63,599 nt of DNA from an uncultured Selenomonas sp. (GTDB taxonomy: Bacteria; Bacillota; Negativicutes; Selenomonadales; Selenomonadaceae): NCBI GenBank assembly GCA_934202005.1, contig CAKPXP010000012.1, forward strand, positions 1 to 63,599, read 5' to 3'. Both the position numbers and the translations under genes were made by a program. Positions 44,557-53,145 of this stretch are shown in pieces. Position 1 is the first letter of the stretch. Every line of letters starts with the position of its first letter. The notes beneath the pieces were generated by a model. It did no database searches. It had not been told where the DNA came from and was given only the letters and a program-made list of their open reading frames with translations.

Positions 44557-45965
44557 GCTTCTCCCCCGCTCTCCGCCGTCTCCTCGCTCACGGCATGCGG
44601 CAGCGCGCGCACGAGTCGCTTGAAATCGCGGCCGCGCTGCGCCATGCCGTCATACATATCGAAACTCGCGCAGGCCGGCGAGAGCAACACGACCTCGCCC
44701 GCGTGCGCACAGGCGTGCGCGAGCTCGACGGCGCGCGGCATCGAGTAACCGGCCGCATAGATATTCTCCTCCGGGAACCCCGCCGCGCAGGCGGCGTCGC
44801 GGAACCGCAGCGCCGCGTCGCCGATGAGGATGAGCGCGTCGACGCGCTCCTTGACGAGCGCCATGAAGTCCGTGAGATCCGTCATCTTGTCGTCGCCGCC
44901 CGCGAGCAGGACGATGTGCTCGAACGTCTGGAGCGCCTTGATCGCGGAGTCCGTGTTCGTCGCCTTCGAATCGTTGTAGTAGGGCACGCCGTCGACCGTC
45001 GCGAAATACTCGATGCGGTGCTCGACGCCGTGGAACGAGCGCAGCACGCCGCGCATCTTCTCCGGGTCGCAGCCCGCGAAATACGCGAGCGCGCACGCCG
45101 CGAGCGCGTTCTCGACGTTGTGCGGCCCCTTGATGCCGAGCTCGTCGACCGTCACGAGCGGCACTTCCTCGCCACCGGAGCGCAGCACGAGCTTATCGCC
45201 CACGAGCACGGCGCCCTCCGCGAGCGCCTCTTTGCGGCTGAAATAGCAGACGCGCACGCCCTCGGGCACGCGCGCCTTCATGCCGCGCGTCTTCTCGTCG
45301 TCATAGTTCAGCACGACGAGGTCGCCCGCCCGCTCCTCGCGGAAGAGCCGCTCCTTCATCGCCTGGTAGACCTCCATCGAGCCGTGGCGCAGGATGTGGT
45401 CGGGCGTCACGTTGAGCACGGCGGCCGCGTGCGGGTGGAAATGCTGCGTAGCCTCCATCTGGTAGCTCGAGATCTCCGCCGCGATCGCGCCGCCCGCGCC
45501 GACGCGCAGCGCCTCCTCCGAGAGCGCGACGCCGATATTGCCGCCGACGCCTGTCTTTTCCGCGCCGTATTTCGTCTGGAGCAGCAGGCCGAGCAGCGTG
45601 ACCGTCGTCGTCTTGCCGTTCGTGCCCGTCACGGCGTAGAACGGGGACTGCGCGAGCTCCGCCGCGAGCTCGACCTCGCTGATGACGCGGATGCCGCGCC
45701 GGTACGCCGCCTCTATGAGGGGGATGCGCACGGGCACCGCGGGCGCGACGACGACGAGGTCGACGCCATCTAAGAGCCGCTCCTCCTGCGGGCCGAACAC
45801 GAGGCGGACGCCCGCCGCGCGCAGCGGCGCGAAGTCCTCCTTGAGATCCTTTTCCGCCTTGGCGTCGGAGAGCGTGACCGCGGCGCCGAACTGCCGGCCG
45901 ATGCGCGCCGCGGCAGAGCCGCTGACGCCCGCGCCGACGACGAGCATATGTTTCGCTTCAAACAT
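44553..45965 (-). CDS. murD: UDP-N-acetylmuramoylalanine--D-glutamate ligase
   Basis: 470-aa Mur ligase: VGAGVSGSAAARIG at the N-terminus, ATP loop GTNGKTTTVTLLG near residue 115, NVTPDHILRHG, and the C-terminal LAGGDDKMTDL and LLSPACASFDMY motifs typical of MurD. Adds D-Glu to UDP-MurNAc-L-Ala. ATG at 45965; translationally coupled to murG. Confidence 0.96.
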   Translation of the reverse strand: MFEAKHMLVVGAGVSGSAAARIGRQFGAAVTLSDAKAEKDLKEDFAPLRAAGVRLVFGPQEERLLDGVDLVVVAPAVPVRIPLIEAAYRRGIRVISEVELAAELAQSPFYAVTGTNGKTTTVTLLGLLLQTKYGAEKTGVGGNIGVALSEEALRVGAGGAIAAEISSYQMEATQHFHPHAAAVLNVTPDHILRHGSMEVYQAMKERLFREERAGDLVVLNYDDEKTRGMKARVPEGVRVCYFSRKEALAEGAVLVGDKLVLRSGGEEVPLVTVDELGIKGPHNVENALAACALAYFAGCDPEKMRGVLRSFHGVEHRIEYFATVDGVPYYNDSKATNTDSAIKALQTFEHIVLLAGGDDKMTDLTDFMALVKERVDALILIGDAALRFRDAACAAGFPEENIYAAGYSMPRAVELAHACAHAGEVVLLSPACASFDMYDGMAQRGRDFKRLVRALPHAVSEETAESGGEA

Positions 45966-45983
45966 CGTACTTTTTCCTCCCTG

Positions 45984-46943
45984 TCAATGCGCCGCGAGCG
46001 AGAGCCCGGCGACGCTCGCTATGAGGCCGACGCACCAGAACACCGTGACGACCTTCCACTCGGACCAGCCGCCGAGCTCGAAATGATGATGGATGGGGCT
46101 CATGCGGAAGACGCGTTTCCCCGTCGTCTGGAACGAGATCACCTGGATGATGACGGAGAGCGCCTCGCAGACGAAGACGAAGCCGATGACGGCGAGCAGG
46201 ATCTCCGTATGCGTGAGGATGCCGACCGCCGCGAGCGCGCCGCCGAGCGCGAGCGAGCCCGTATCGCCCATGAATACCTTCGCCGGATGCGCGTTGAAGC
46301 GCAGGAAAGCGAGGCACGCGGCCGCCATCGCCACGCAGAGATAGGCAAGATCCCCGTGTCCCGTGAGCACCGAGACGACGGCGAACGCGCTCGCGGCGAT
46401 CGCGACCGTGCCGGCGGCGAGGCCGTCGAGGCCGTCCGTGAGGTTCACGGCGTTCGACGTGCCGACGAGCACGAAGAGCACGAGCGGATAGTAGAGCATG
46501 CCGATGCTGACATTCTCATCGAGTCCCGGGATCCAGATGTCCGTGCCGATGCCGAGCACCTGCGTCGCGACGTACATTGTGACGACCGCGATGAGGATCT
46601 GCCCCGCGAGCTTCTGCCGCGCCTTGAGCCCGAGGTTCCGCTTCTTCACGACCTTGATGTAGTCGTCGAGGAAGCCGAGCACGAAATGGCCGAGCATGAT
46701 GAAGACCGCGAGCAGCACCTCGGACGTCCACGGCGCTGCCGCGAGCGTGCCGAGCGTGATGCCGAGAATGATCATGATGCCGCCCATCGTCGGCGTGCCG
46801 CTTTTCGCCTGATGGCTCTTCGGCCCCTCCTCGCGGATGCTCTGCCCGAACTTCAGCTTGTGCAGCTCGGGGATGAAGAACGGGCCCGTGACGAGCACGA
46901 ACCCTGCGGCGACGATGGCCGCGAGTAAAACCTGCTGTAACAT
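45984..46943 (-). CDS. mraY: Phospho-N-acetylmuramoyl-pentapeptide transferase
   Basis: 319-aa integral membrane enzyme with about ten membrane helices that makes lipid I. Motifs: KSGTPTMGGIMII, GFLDDYIKV (metal-binding aspartates), NAVNLTDGLDGLA, and the HHHFE catalytic histidines in MSPIHHHFELGGW. Normal length. 18 nt upstream of murD. A 650-bp block of repeats separates it from murF. Confidence 0.96.
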   Translation of the reverse strand: MLQQVLLAAIVAAGFVLVTGPFFIPELHKLKFGQSIREEGPKSHQAKSGTPTMGGIMIILGITLGTLAAAPWTSEVLLAVFIMLGHFVLGFLDDYIKVVKKRNLGLKARQKLAGQILIAVVTMYVATQVLGIGTDIWIPGLDENVSIGMLYYPLVLFVLVGTSNAVNLTDGLDGLAAGTVAIAASAFAVVSVLTGHGDLAYLCVAMAAACLAFLRFNAHPAKVFMGDTGSLALGGALAAVGILTHTEILLAVIGFVFVCEALSVIIQVISFQTTGKRVFRMSPIHHHFELGGWSEWKVVTVFWCVGLIASVAGLSLAAH

Positions 46944-47006
46944 TCCATTCCACCCTTATATCTATCCGTCATGCGCCCGCCACCCAATCCGGCCGCGGAC
47001 GCCCGC

Positions 47007-47273
47007 TTAAGGAACCACTGATTAATTCTGAAGTGCCTTGCTTTTTACTAACCTTCCCCTTAGGGACGCATTAGCGCGGGATGCCAGTGGCATCCCCGAG
47101 CGTAGCGATGGCGGAAGATGTGTTTCGCCTCGAATAATGATTTCCGGCGCAATCCCCCGCCCTTCCACACCTCTTCCACCGCTTCGCGGTCCCCCTTCTC
47201 CTGAGGAGAAGGTATGTTCTCATCCACTTCAACAGTAAGTGGAAAAATCTTGCATTAATCAGTGGTTCCTTAA
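47007..47273. repeat. Large MITE-like element with MITE ends (type 2 interior)
   Basis: About 265 bp with inverted ends TTAAGGAACCACTGATTAAT (47008) and ATTAATCAGTGGTTCCTTAA (47254-47273). The interior is unrelated to the 165-bp MITE and contains a block (CCTCTTCCACCGCTTCGCGG to GTAAGTGG) that recurs at 50544-50655. No ORF; a second, larger family moved by the same ends. Confidence 0.8.
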
Positions 47274-47438
47274 GGAAGCGCTGATTAAATGAGGTGCCCT
47301 GAATTTGCGTAGATACGCTGTATCTCTCTAGGAGACAAACCGGAGGCGTAGCAGAGCTACGCTGAGGATTTGTCGACGACGAGAGGACAGTGTAGATACG
47401 CAAAGGCAGGGTGCCGAATTAATCAGTGGTTCCTTAAG
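47271..47438 (+). repeat. MITE-like palindrome, tandem copy A
   Basis: 165-bp element of the 20.6 kb type: TTAAGGAAGCGCTGATTAA to TTAATCAGTGGTTCCTTAA. It shares its left boundary with the type 2 element and its right boundary with copy B. Confidence 0.85.
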
Positions 47439-47602
47439 GAAGCGCTAATTAAATGAAGTGCTCCGGATTTACGTGGATGCGCTGTATCTCTCTAGGAGAC
47501 AAACCGCAGGCGTAGCCGAAGCTACGCTGAGGTTTGTCGACGACGAGAGGACAGCGCAGACGCGTGAAGACGGAGTGCTGAATTAATCAGTGCTTCCTTA
47601 AA
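47436..47602 (+). repeat. MITE-like palindrome, tandem copy B
   Basis: Second 165-bp copy, directly joined to copy A. Its right terminus (TCAGTGCTTCCTTAA) overlaps the murF stop codon at 47598-47600. Together the three elements fill the whole mraY-murF gap. Confidence 0.85.
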
Positions 47603-48971
47603 GCAGCTCGATAATCTTTTCCATCTTCATGCCGCGCGAGCCCTTGAAGAGCACGGCGTCGCCCGGCTGCAGGATCTCCTTGAGGATGCGCGCGGCCTCC
47701 TCGTGGCTCGCGGCCGTGTAGACGGCCTCCATGCCGGCGCCGCGCGCTCCGTCCGCGATGGCCTCGCCCATCTCGCCGCGCGTGACGAGCGCCGCAAAGC
47801 CGTGCGCCGCAACCTCGCGGCCGACCTCCTCATGCGCCTTCTTCGCGATGGGGCCGAGCTCGAGCATGTCGCCGAGCACGGCGATCTTGCGCCCCTTCCT
47901 GAGCTCCGCGAGCGTCTCGATGGCCGCCTGCATGGACATGGGGCTCGCGTTGTAGGCGTCGTTTATGACCTCGTAGCCCGCGACGTGCTCGACCTCGAAG
48001 CGCATCTTCGTCGCCTCGAGGTGCGTGAGCCCCGCCGCGATCTCCGCGGGCGTCAGGGAGAGCGCGAAACCGCAGGCGATCGCCGCGAGCGCGTTCTCGA
48101 CGTTGTGGCGGCCGACCATCGCGATCGTATAGTCGTGCGTCTCGCCCGCGTACGTCACGGCGAACGTCGTCTTGCCCGCCGCTGTGCGGATATCGGCGCC
48201 CTTGACGTCCGCGCTCTTTTCGAGGCCGAACGTCAGCACGCGCACGCCCTCTTGCACCTTGTCGCGCATGGCGGCGACGTAGACATTGTCCGCGTTGAGG
48301 ATGACCGTGCCGCCCGGGCCGATGGCCTCGACGAGCTCCGCTTTCGCCTTCGCGATATTCTCGAGCGAGCCAAGGAGCTCCATGTGCGTCTCGCCGACAT
48401 TCGTCACGATGCCGATCGAGGGATTGGCGACGGGCGCGAGCGCCTCGATCTGGTGGAAGCCGCGCATGCCGATCTCCACGACGGCCGCCGTATGCTTTTT
48501 CCTGAGGCCGAGGAGCGTGAGCGGCAGGCCAATCTCGTTGTTGAAATTCGCCTGCGTCTTGAGCACGGGGCCGCGCGCAGAGAGCACCGCGGCCGTGAGG
48601 TCCTTCGTCGTCGTCTTGCCGTTCGAGCCCGTGATGGCGACGACGGGCAGCGTGAAGCGCTCGCGCCACGCGTGCGCGAGCTGCTGATAGGCCGCGAGCG
48701 TGTCCGGCACGAGCAGCACGTCCGCGCCCTCGACCGCCTCGTATTTCCCGCTCGGGCAGGCGTCGCTGAGCAGGACGCCCGCCGCGCCCGCCGCCACGGC
48801 GTCCGCCGCGAAATCCTCGCCGTTGAACCGCTCGCCCTTGAGCGCGATGAAGAGCGCGCCCGGCTCGATCTTGCGCGTGTCCGTCACGACCGCCGAGAAC
48901 GCGGTCACGCGCTCGTCGCGCACGGCGGCGACGGCCTGCGTCGCCTCGATGACCTCCCTGACTGAAAACAT
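47598..48971 (-). CDS. murF: UDP-N-acetylmuramoyl-tripeptide--D-alanyl-D-alanine ligase
   Basis: 457-aa Mur ligase: ALKGERFNGEDF, ATP loop GSNGKTTTKDL near residue 115, NFNNEIGLPLT, NVGETHMELLGS, and C-terminal KGSRGMKMEKII. Adds D-Ala-D-Ala to complete the UDP-MurNAc pentapeptide. ATG at 48971 overlaps the murE stop (TGATG) and is 7 nt after AGGAGG; the GTG one codon upstream is too close. The stop codon lies inside the end of a MITE. Confidence 0.96.
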   Translation of the reverse strand: MFSVREVIEATQAVAAVRDERVTAFSAVVTDTRKIEPGALFIALKGERFNGEDFAADAVAAGAAGVLLSDACPSGKYEAVEGADVLLVPDTLAAYQQLAHAWRERFTLPVVAITGSNGKTTTKDLTAAVLSARGPVLKTQANFNNEIGLPLTLLGLRKKHTAAVVEIGMRGFHQIEALAPVANPSIGIVTNVGETHMELLGSLENIAKAKAELVEAIGPGGTVILNADNVYVAAMRDKVQEGVRVLTFGLEKSADVKGADIRTAAGKTTFAVTYAGETHDYTIAMVGRHNVENALAAIACGFALSLTPAEIAAGLTHLEATKMRFEVEHVAGYEVINDAYNASPMSMQAAIETLAELRKGRKIAVLGDMLELGPIAKKAHEEVGREVAAHGFAALVTRGEMGEAIADGARGAGMEAVYTAASHEEAARILKEILQPGDAVLFKGSRGMKMEKIIELL

Positions 48972-50482
48972 CACGCTTCCTCCTTCCGGAGCTTCGCCGC
49001 GATGGCCGCGCGCGCCTGCTCCTTGTCGTCGAAATGGATGGTCTTGTCCTTGAGGATCTGGTAGTCCTCGTGTCCCTTGCCGAGGATCACGACGATGTCG
49101 TCCGGCTGTGCGAGCTCGACGGCGCGGAAGATCGCCTCGCGGCGGTCCGTGATCTTCTCATGGTGCTTCGCGCCGATGGTCTCCTCGACGCCCGCCTCGA
49201 CCTCGCGCAGGATGGCCTCCGGGTCCTCCGAGCGCGGGTTGTCGCTCGTCGCGATCACGACGTCCGCGAGCTCGCCCGCGAGCCGCCCCATGATGGGGCG
49301 CTTCGTGCGGTCGCGGTCGCCGCCGCAGCCGAACACCGCGATGATGTGGCGCTTCGCGATCTTGCGCGCCGTCCTGAGCACGTTCTCGACGCCGTCCGGC
49401 GTATGCGCGTAGTCAACGATGACGGTGAAGTCCTGTCCCGCCTTCACGAGCTCGAAGCGCCCGGGCACCGCCGTGAACGCGCTGAGCGCCGCGCGGATGT
49501 CCGCGGGCGCGATGTGCTCCGCGAGCGCCGCGCCCACGGCACTCATGACGTTGTAGACATTGAAGATGCCCGTGATGTGCAGCGAGAGCTCCATGCGGCC
49601 GAGCGCCGGATGGACGAGCGTGAAGCGCGCGCCGTCCGCGCGCACGTCGATGTCCTCGGCGCGCAGCGTCGCCTGCGGCGCGTCGATGGCGTAGGTGAGG
49701 TGGTCGCACTTCGCATGCTCCAGCATGCACGCGCCCGCCGCATCGTCGATGTTCACGACGGCCGTCTTGCCCTGCTTCACGCCCGCCTCGCTCACATGGT
49801 CGAAGAGGCGCGCCTTCGCACGCATGTAGTTCTCGAGCGTCTTGTGGTAGTCGAGATGATCCTGCGTGAGGTTCGTGAAGACCGCCGTATCGAACTCGAT
49901 GCCCGCGACGCGGTTCTGGTCGAGCGCGTGGGAGGAGACCTCCATGACGACGTAGTCCATGCCCGTGTCGCGCATGCGCGCGAGCGTGTTCTGCAGCTCG
50001 ACGACATCCGGCGTCGTGTTGTGGATGGGCAGCACCTCGTCCTCGATCATGATCTGAATCGTGCCGATGAGGCCGACCTTGTAGCCCGCGTGGCGCAGGA
50101 TGGCGCGCGTGAGGTAGCTCGTCGTCGTCTTGCCGTTCGTGCCCGTGATGCCGATGACGCGCAGCGCGCGCGCGGGATAGTCATGGAAATACGGCACGAT
50201 CGCGTCGAGCGCCGCATTGAGCTCCGGCACGCGCAGCACCGCGACGCCCGCGGGCGCCGCGAACGCATGCCCCTCCGCCGCGAGCACGGCGAGGGCGCCC
50301 TGCTGCACCGCCTGCGGGATGAACTTCGCGCCGTCCACATGCACGCCGGGAATCGCCACGAACAGCGTGCCCGGGCGCACCTTGCGCGAGTCGTGCTCGA
50401 TGCCTGTGATCTCTATCTGCTCACTGCCGCCGTCGATGTGCGCGCCCTCCACGAGCGCTGCGAGCTGGCCAAGTGTCTTCAT
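48971..50482 (-). CDS. murE: UDP-N-acetylmuramoyl-tripeptide synthetase
   Basis: 503-aa Mur ligase: TGIEHDSRKVRPGTLFVAI, ATP loop GTNGKTTTSYL near residue 112, NLTQDHLDYH, and C-terminal GDRDRTKRPIMG followed by TSDNPRSEDP. The DNPR motif is the usual signature of meso-diaminopimelate-adding MurE, so the third residue is probably mDAP. ATG at 50482 after GGAGG. The gene upstream is ftsL, about 500 nt away across repeats; ftsI/spoVD, normally here, is missing. Confidence 0.96.
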   Translation of the reverse strand: MKTLGQLAALVEGAHIDGGSEQIEITGIEHDSRKVRPGTLFVAIPGVHVDGAKFIPQAVQQGALAVLAAEGHAFAAPAGVAVLRVPELNAALDAIVPYFHDYPARALRVIGITGTNGKTTTSYLTRAILRHAGYKVGLIGTIQIMIEDEVLPIHNTTPDVVELQNTLARMRDTGMDYVVMEVSSHALDQNRVAGIEFDTAVFTNLTQDHLDYHKTLENYMRAKARLFDHVSEAGVKQGKTAVVNIDDAAGACMLEHAKCDHLTYAIDAPQATLRAEDIDVRADGARFTLVHPALGRMELSLHITGIFNVYNVMSAVGAALAEHIAPADIRAALSAFTAVPGRFELVKAGQDFTVIVDYAHTPDGVENVLRTARKIAKRHIIAVFGCGGDRDRTKRPIMGRLAGELADVVIATSDNPRSEDPEAILREVEAGVEETIGAKHHEKITDRREAIFRAVELAQPDDIVVILGKGHEDYQILKDKTIHFDDKEQARAAIAAKLRKEEA

Positions 50483-50543
50483 ATTTTGCTCCTCCTCACG
50501 GACTGTCTGCCGCCTGCGCGGCCGGGCTTCCTCCCCCCGCCGT

Positions 50544-50655
50544 GCAACACCTCTTCCACCGCTTCGCGGTCCCCCTTCTCCTGAGGAGAAGGTATGTTCT
50601 CATCCACTCAAAGTAAGTGGTAAAATCCTTGATTCATCAGTGGTTCCCCAAGGAA
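50544..50655. repeat. Type 2 MITE fragment
   Basis: Right-hand part of the element at 47007-47273 (same CTCTTCCACCGCTTCGCGG to AAGTAAGTGG block), ending TTCATCAGTGGTTCCCCAAGG at about 50634-50654. The left part is missing. Confidence 0.75.
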
Positions 50656-50664
50656 CCGCCCCCT

Positions 50665-50670
50665 ATTATA
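50665..50670 (-). promoter_or_regulatory. Candidate murE promoter (-10)
   Basis: Minus strand TTATATAAT (hexamer at 50665-50670) between repeats and murE; no strong -35. It could restart transcription downstream of the repeat block. Confidence 0.4.
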
Positions 50671-50776
50671 TAACGGAACTTCTGATTTTTGTAGGGAAAA
50701 AATGACCTCCTGCAGGAAAAAGTGCTCTCGCGCAAAGCGCAGCGCACAGCCGCCCGCCCTGCAGACATTGTCACAG

Positions 50777-50889
50777 TAAACTCAACGCACAAACGTCCAC
50801 TTTGTGGACATTGTGCGCCCGTCCTTACAGTAAATCTAGCCAATCGCGCGGCGCCTGACGGCTTGCGCTCTTGGGATTTACATAGCAAA
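50777..50889 (+). repeat. R1 dispersed repeat, copy 6 (full length)
   Basis: Full R1, directly followed by a partial R1 in the same orientation. Confidence 0.9.
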
Positions 50890-50945
50890 CTCAACGCACA
50901 AACGTCCACTTTGTGGACATTGTGCGCCCGTCCTTACAGTAAATC
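50887..50945 (+). repeat. R1 dispersed repeat, copy 7 (left module)
   Basis: Left hairpin module and the start of the right module (GTAAATC), then an abrupt join to the ftsL terminator stem. Confidence 0.85.
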
Positions 50946-50977
50946 AGGGCTCCCGCATCCTCCGATGCAGCAGCCCT
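50940..50977 (-). terminator. Probable terminator after ftsL
   Basis: Stem AGGGCT (50946-50951) with AGCCCT (50972-50977) plus nested GCATC/GATGC; weak U-tract. It separates ftsL from murE. Confidence 0.6.
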
Positions 50978-50984
50978 GAAATGT

Positions 50985-51365
50985 TCACTGGCCCTTTTTT
51001 GCACGCACGAAATACACTTGCTGCGGCACCTCCATGCCGAGATCCTTCGTCGCAATGTCCTTGATGCGCTGCGGCGACTTGAGCCGCGCGATGTCGATCT
51101 TCAGGCGCTCGTTCTCCTGCTCAAGCGCCTCCGCCTGCTGCTCCGTATGCACGAGGTCGTAGCCGCGGCTCGCGCTGATGCCGCTCCTGACGGTGATCGT
51201 CATCGCCATGACGGCGAGCAGGGCGAGCAGCGTCTTGCAGCGCCGCCGCATCTGCTCATCGAGGCAGATATGGATCCGCTCCCGCTGCCGCAGCCGCGGC
51301 GGAGGGGCCGGCTTCGCTGCGAGCTCATACTCCTCGTATGCTTCCTTTTCAACTCTCGCGGGCAT
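50985..51365 (-). CDS. ftsL: FtsL-like cell division protein
   Basis: 126-aa bitopic protein: basic cytosolic N-terminus, membrane helix at about residues 45-65 (TLLALLAVMAMTITV), then an extracytoplasmic coiled coil (HTEQQAEALEQENERLKIDI) and a short tail. Size, topology and position directly after rsmH identify FtsL, which with FtsB/DivIC and FtsQ activates septal synthesis. ATG at 51365 has the better spacing to GGAGGGG than the ATG at 51371. Overlaps rsmH by 17 nt. Confidence 0.85.
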   Translation of the reverse strand: MPARVEKEAYEEYELAAKPAPPPRLRQRERIHICLDEQMRRRCKTLLALLAVMAMTITVRSGISASRGYDLVHTEQQAEALEQENERLKIDIARLKSPQRIKDIATKDLGMEVPQQVYFVRAKKGQ

Positions 51366-52332
51366 CGGCATCCCCTCCCTTCCCAGCAGCTGCCGTCGCG
51401 AGCTTCTCCGCGATGCGCAGCTTCGCGCTCTTCGCGCGCGTATTCGCCGCGAGCTCCGCCTGCCGCGCCTGCCGCGGCTTGCCGATGAGGCGGATCTCAG
51501 GCTTATGATGGCAGACGCAGACGGGGAGTTCCGGCGGGCAGATGCAGCCGCGCGCGAGCTCCCTCATCGTCTGCTTCGCGATGCGGTCCTCGAGCGAGTG
51601 GAACGTGATGACCGCGAGCCTGCCGCCGGGCAGCAGATGGTGCACGGCCGCGCGCAGCGACTGCGCGAGGATGCCGAGCTCGTCGTTGACCTCGATGCGG
51701 ATGGCCTGGAACACGCGCTTCGCAGGATGGCCGTTTTCCGCGCGGCGCACGGCCTTCGGCACCGCCCGGCAGAGGATGTCGACGAGCTCGCCCGTCGTCT
51801 CGATGGGCTTTTCCCGCCGCGCCGCCACGAGGAACTTCGCGATGCGCCGCGCCCAGCGCTCCTCGCCGTAGTCGTGGAAGATGCGGTCGAGATCATCCTC
51901 GCTGTACGTGTTCACGACCTCGTAGGCCGAGAGCTTCGCCTCAGGATTCATGCGCATGTCGAGCGGCGCGTCCTGCATATAGGAGAACCCCCGCGCCGCC
52001 GTATCGATCTGGTGCGAGGAGACGCCGAGGTCGAAGAGCACGCCGTCGACGCGCGGCGCGTCCGTCCTTTCGAGAATCGCATCGAGATTCTGAAAATTGT
52101 CATGCAAGATGTCGACACGGCAGGACACGTCCGCGAGACGCGCCCGCGCCGCCTCGATGGCCGCCTCGTCCTGATCGATGCCGATGAGCCTGCCCGCGGC
52201 GGACAGCCGCTCCGCGATGCGGTGCGCATGGCCCGCGCCGCCGAGCGTGCAGTCCACATAGATGCCGTCCGGCCGGATGGCCAGGCCATCGATGACCTCC
52301 TCCGGCATCACGCTGATATGATGAAACGCCAC
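51349..52332 (-). CDS. rsmH: 16S rRNA (cytosine1402-N4)-methyltransferase RsmH
   Basis: 327-aa methyltransferase (MraW). HISVMPEEVIDGL at the N-terminus, SAM-binding DCTLGGAGHAHRI near residue 30, GVLFDLGVSSHQID, and C-terminal VITFHSLEDRIAKQ. Modifies m4C1402 of 16S rRNA. The start is GTG at 52332 behind AGGAGGT; the frame extends further upstream into mraZ but lacks family similarity there. Confidence 0.96.
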   Translation of the reverse strand: MAFHHISVMPEEVIDGLAIRPDGIYVDCTLGGAGHAHRIAERLSAAGRLIGIDQDEAAIEAARARLADVSCRVDILHDNFQNLDAILERTDAPRVDGVLFDLGVSSHQIDTAARGFSYMQDAPLDMRMNPEAKLSAYEVVNTYSEDDLDRIFHDYGEERWARRIAKFLVAARREKPIETTGELVDILCRAVPKAVRRAENGHPAKRVFQAIRIEVNDELGILAQSLRAAVHHLLPGGRLAVITFHSLEDRIAKQTMRELARGCICPPELPVCVCHHKPEIRLIGKPRQARQAELAANTRAKSAKLRIAEKLATAAAGKGGDADARES

Positions 52333-52436
52333 CTGCACACCTCCTCTCACGGATACAAAACAACAAAGACGCCTGCTGCGCCGACGCGCTCTGCCCATGC
52401 GGCCCGAGGGGCGCACGCCACAGCGCACGGGCCGCG

Positions 52437-52874
52437 TCAGATCCCGACGTCCGCGAGCGTCGCCGCGATCGCCGCGACGTCCGGCTCTACCTCGTCGCTG
52501 TAGGAACGCCACTGCTCCTTGCTCCAGACCTCGATGCGGCTGTCCGTGCCCGTGAGCACAACCGTCTGCTTGAGCGCAATGCCCGCATAGCTGCGCAGGT
52601 TCGCCGGCACGAGGAACCGCCCCTGCTTGTCGCACTCGAGGCTGCGCGCGCTCGAGAAAAAGAACCGCGCGAGCGCCCGCGCCTCCGGCCGCACGAGCGG
52701 CAGCTGCCGCAGCTTGGCCGCGAGCGCCTCCCACTCCGCCTGCGCGTAGAGGAACAGGCAGTGGTCGAGCCCCTTCGTAATGATGAAGGAGACGCCAAGC
52801 TCCGCGCGGAAATCAGCGGGCAGGATCACGCGGCCCTTCGCGTCGATCGTATGGGAATACTCTCCCATGAACAT
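52437..52874 (-). CDS. mraZ: Transcriptional regulator MraZ
   Basis: 145-aa AbrB-fold protein with two SpoVT/MraZ repeats: MFMGEYSHTIDAKGRVILPA (residues 1-20) and ARSLECDKQGRFLVPANLR (about 76-95). It is the first gene of the dcw cluster and represses or tunes it through direct repeats upstream; those repeats are present at 52882-52931. ATG at 52874 matches the family start. Confidence 0.95.
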   Translation of the reverse strand: MFMGEYSHTIDAKGRVILPADFRAELGVSFIITKGLDHCLFLYAQAEWEALAAKLRQLPLVRPEARALARFFFSSARSLECDKQGRFLVPANLRSYAGIALKQTVVLTGTDSRIEVWSKEQWRSYSDEVEPDVAAIAATLADVGI

Positions 52875-52881
52875 CCTGTCC

Positions 52882-52931
52882 CACCACCTTTTCCCCACGC
52901 AGGGACACTTTCCCCCACAATTCACCACTTT
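52882..52931 (-). promoter_or_regulatory. MraZ operator: 10-bp-periodic GTGG repeats
   Basis: Read on the minus strand, five consecutive 10-mers each carry GTG near position 4: AAAGTGGTGA, ATTGTGGGGG, AAAGTGTCCC, TGCGTGGGGA and AAAGGTGGTG. MraZ of other bacteria binds tandem GTGG/TGGG repeats with this 10-bp period. The array lies between the -10 and the mraZ start codon. Confidence 0.85.
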
Positions 52932-52941
52932 ATCTATTCTT

Positions 52942-52970
52942 TTTATAACAGAAAATTCCTGCCTTGACAA
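52942..52970 (-). promoter_or_regulatory. dcw cluster (mraZ) promoter
   Basis: Minus strand TTGTCA (52965-52970), 17-nt spacer, TATAAA (52942-52947), directly upstream of the MraZ repeats. Confidence 0.8.
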
Positions 52971-52982
52971 GGGAACGCGATC

Positions 52983-53021
52983 AAAAAAATGGACTTGCCA
53001 TCATTTCCCATGGCAAGTCCA
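52983..53021 (-). terminator. fbp terminator
   Basis: 12-bp perfect stem (52990-53001 with 53010-53021) followed by TTTTTTT on the minus strand. It insulates fbp from the mraZ promoter 15 nt on. Confidence 0.92.
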
Positions 53022-53145
53022 ACGGCTGACGCGACATCGCTCCGCAGGCGAGGGCTCCGGCCCGACGCAGACGCGTCGGCGGCAGGCGCAAGGCCTCGCA
53101 GCGCGCGGCTTTCCCGGCGGAGCAGCCGCCCGCCAGCCGCCCCCC

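Noticed and set aside
50637..50909. Remnant of ftsI between ftsL and murE
   Set aside because: The frame consists of translated R1 and MITE sequence; no penicillin-binding motif (SxxK, SxN, KTG) remains.
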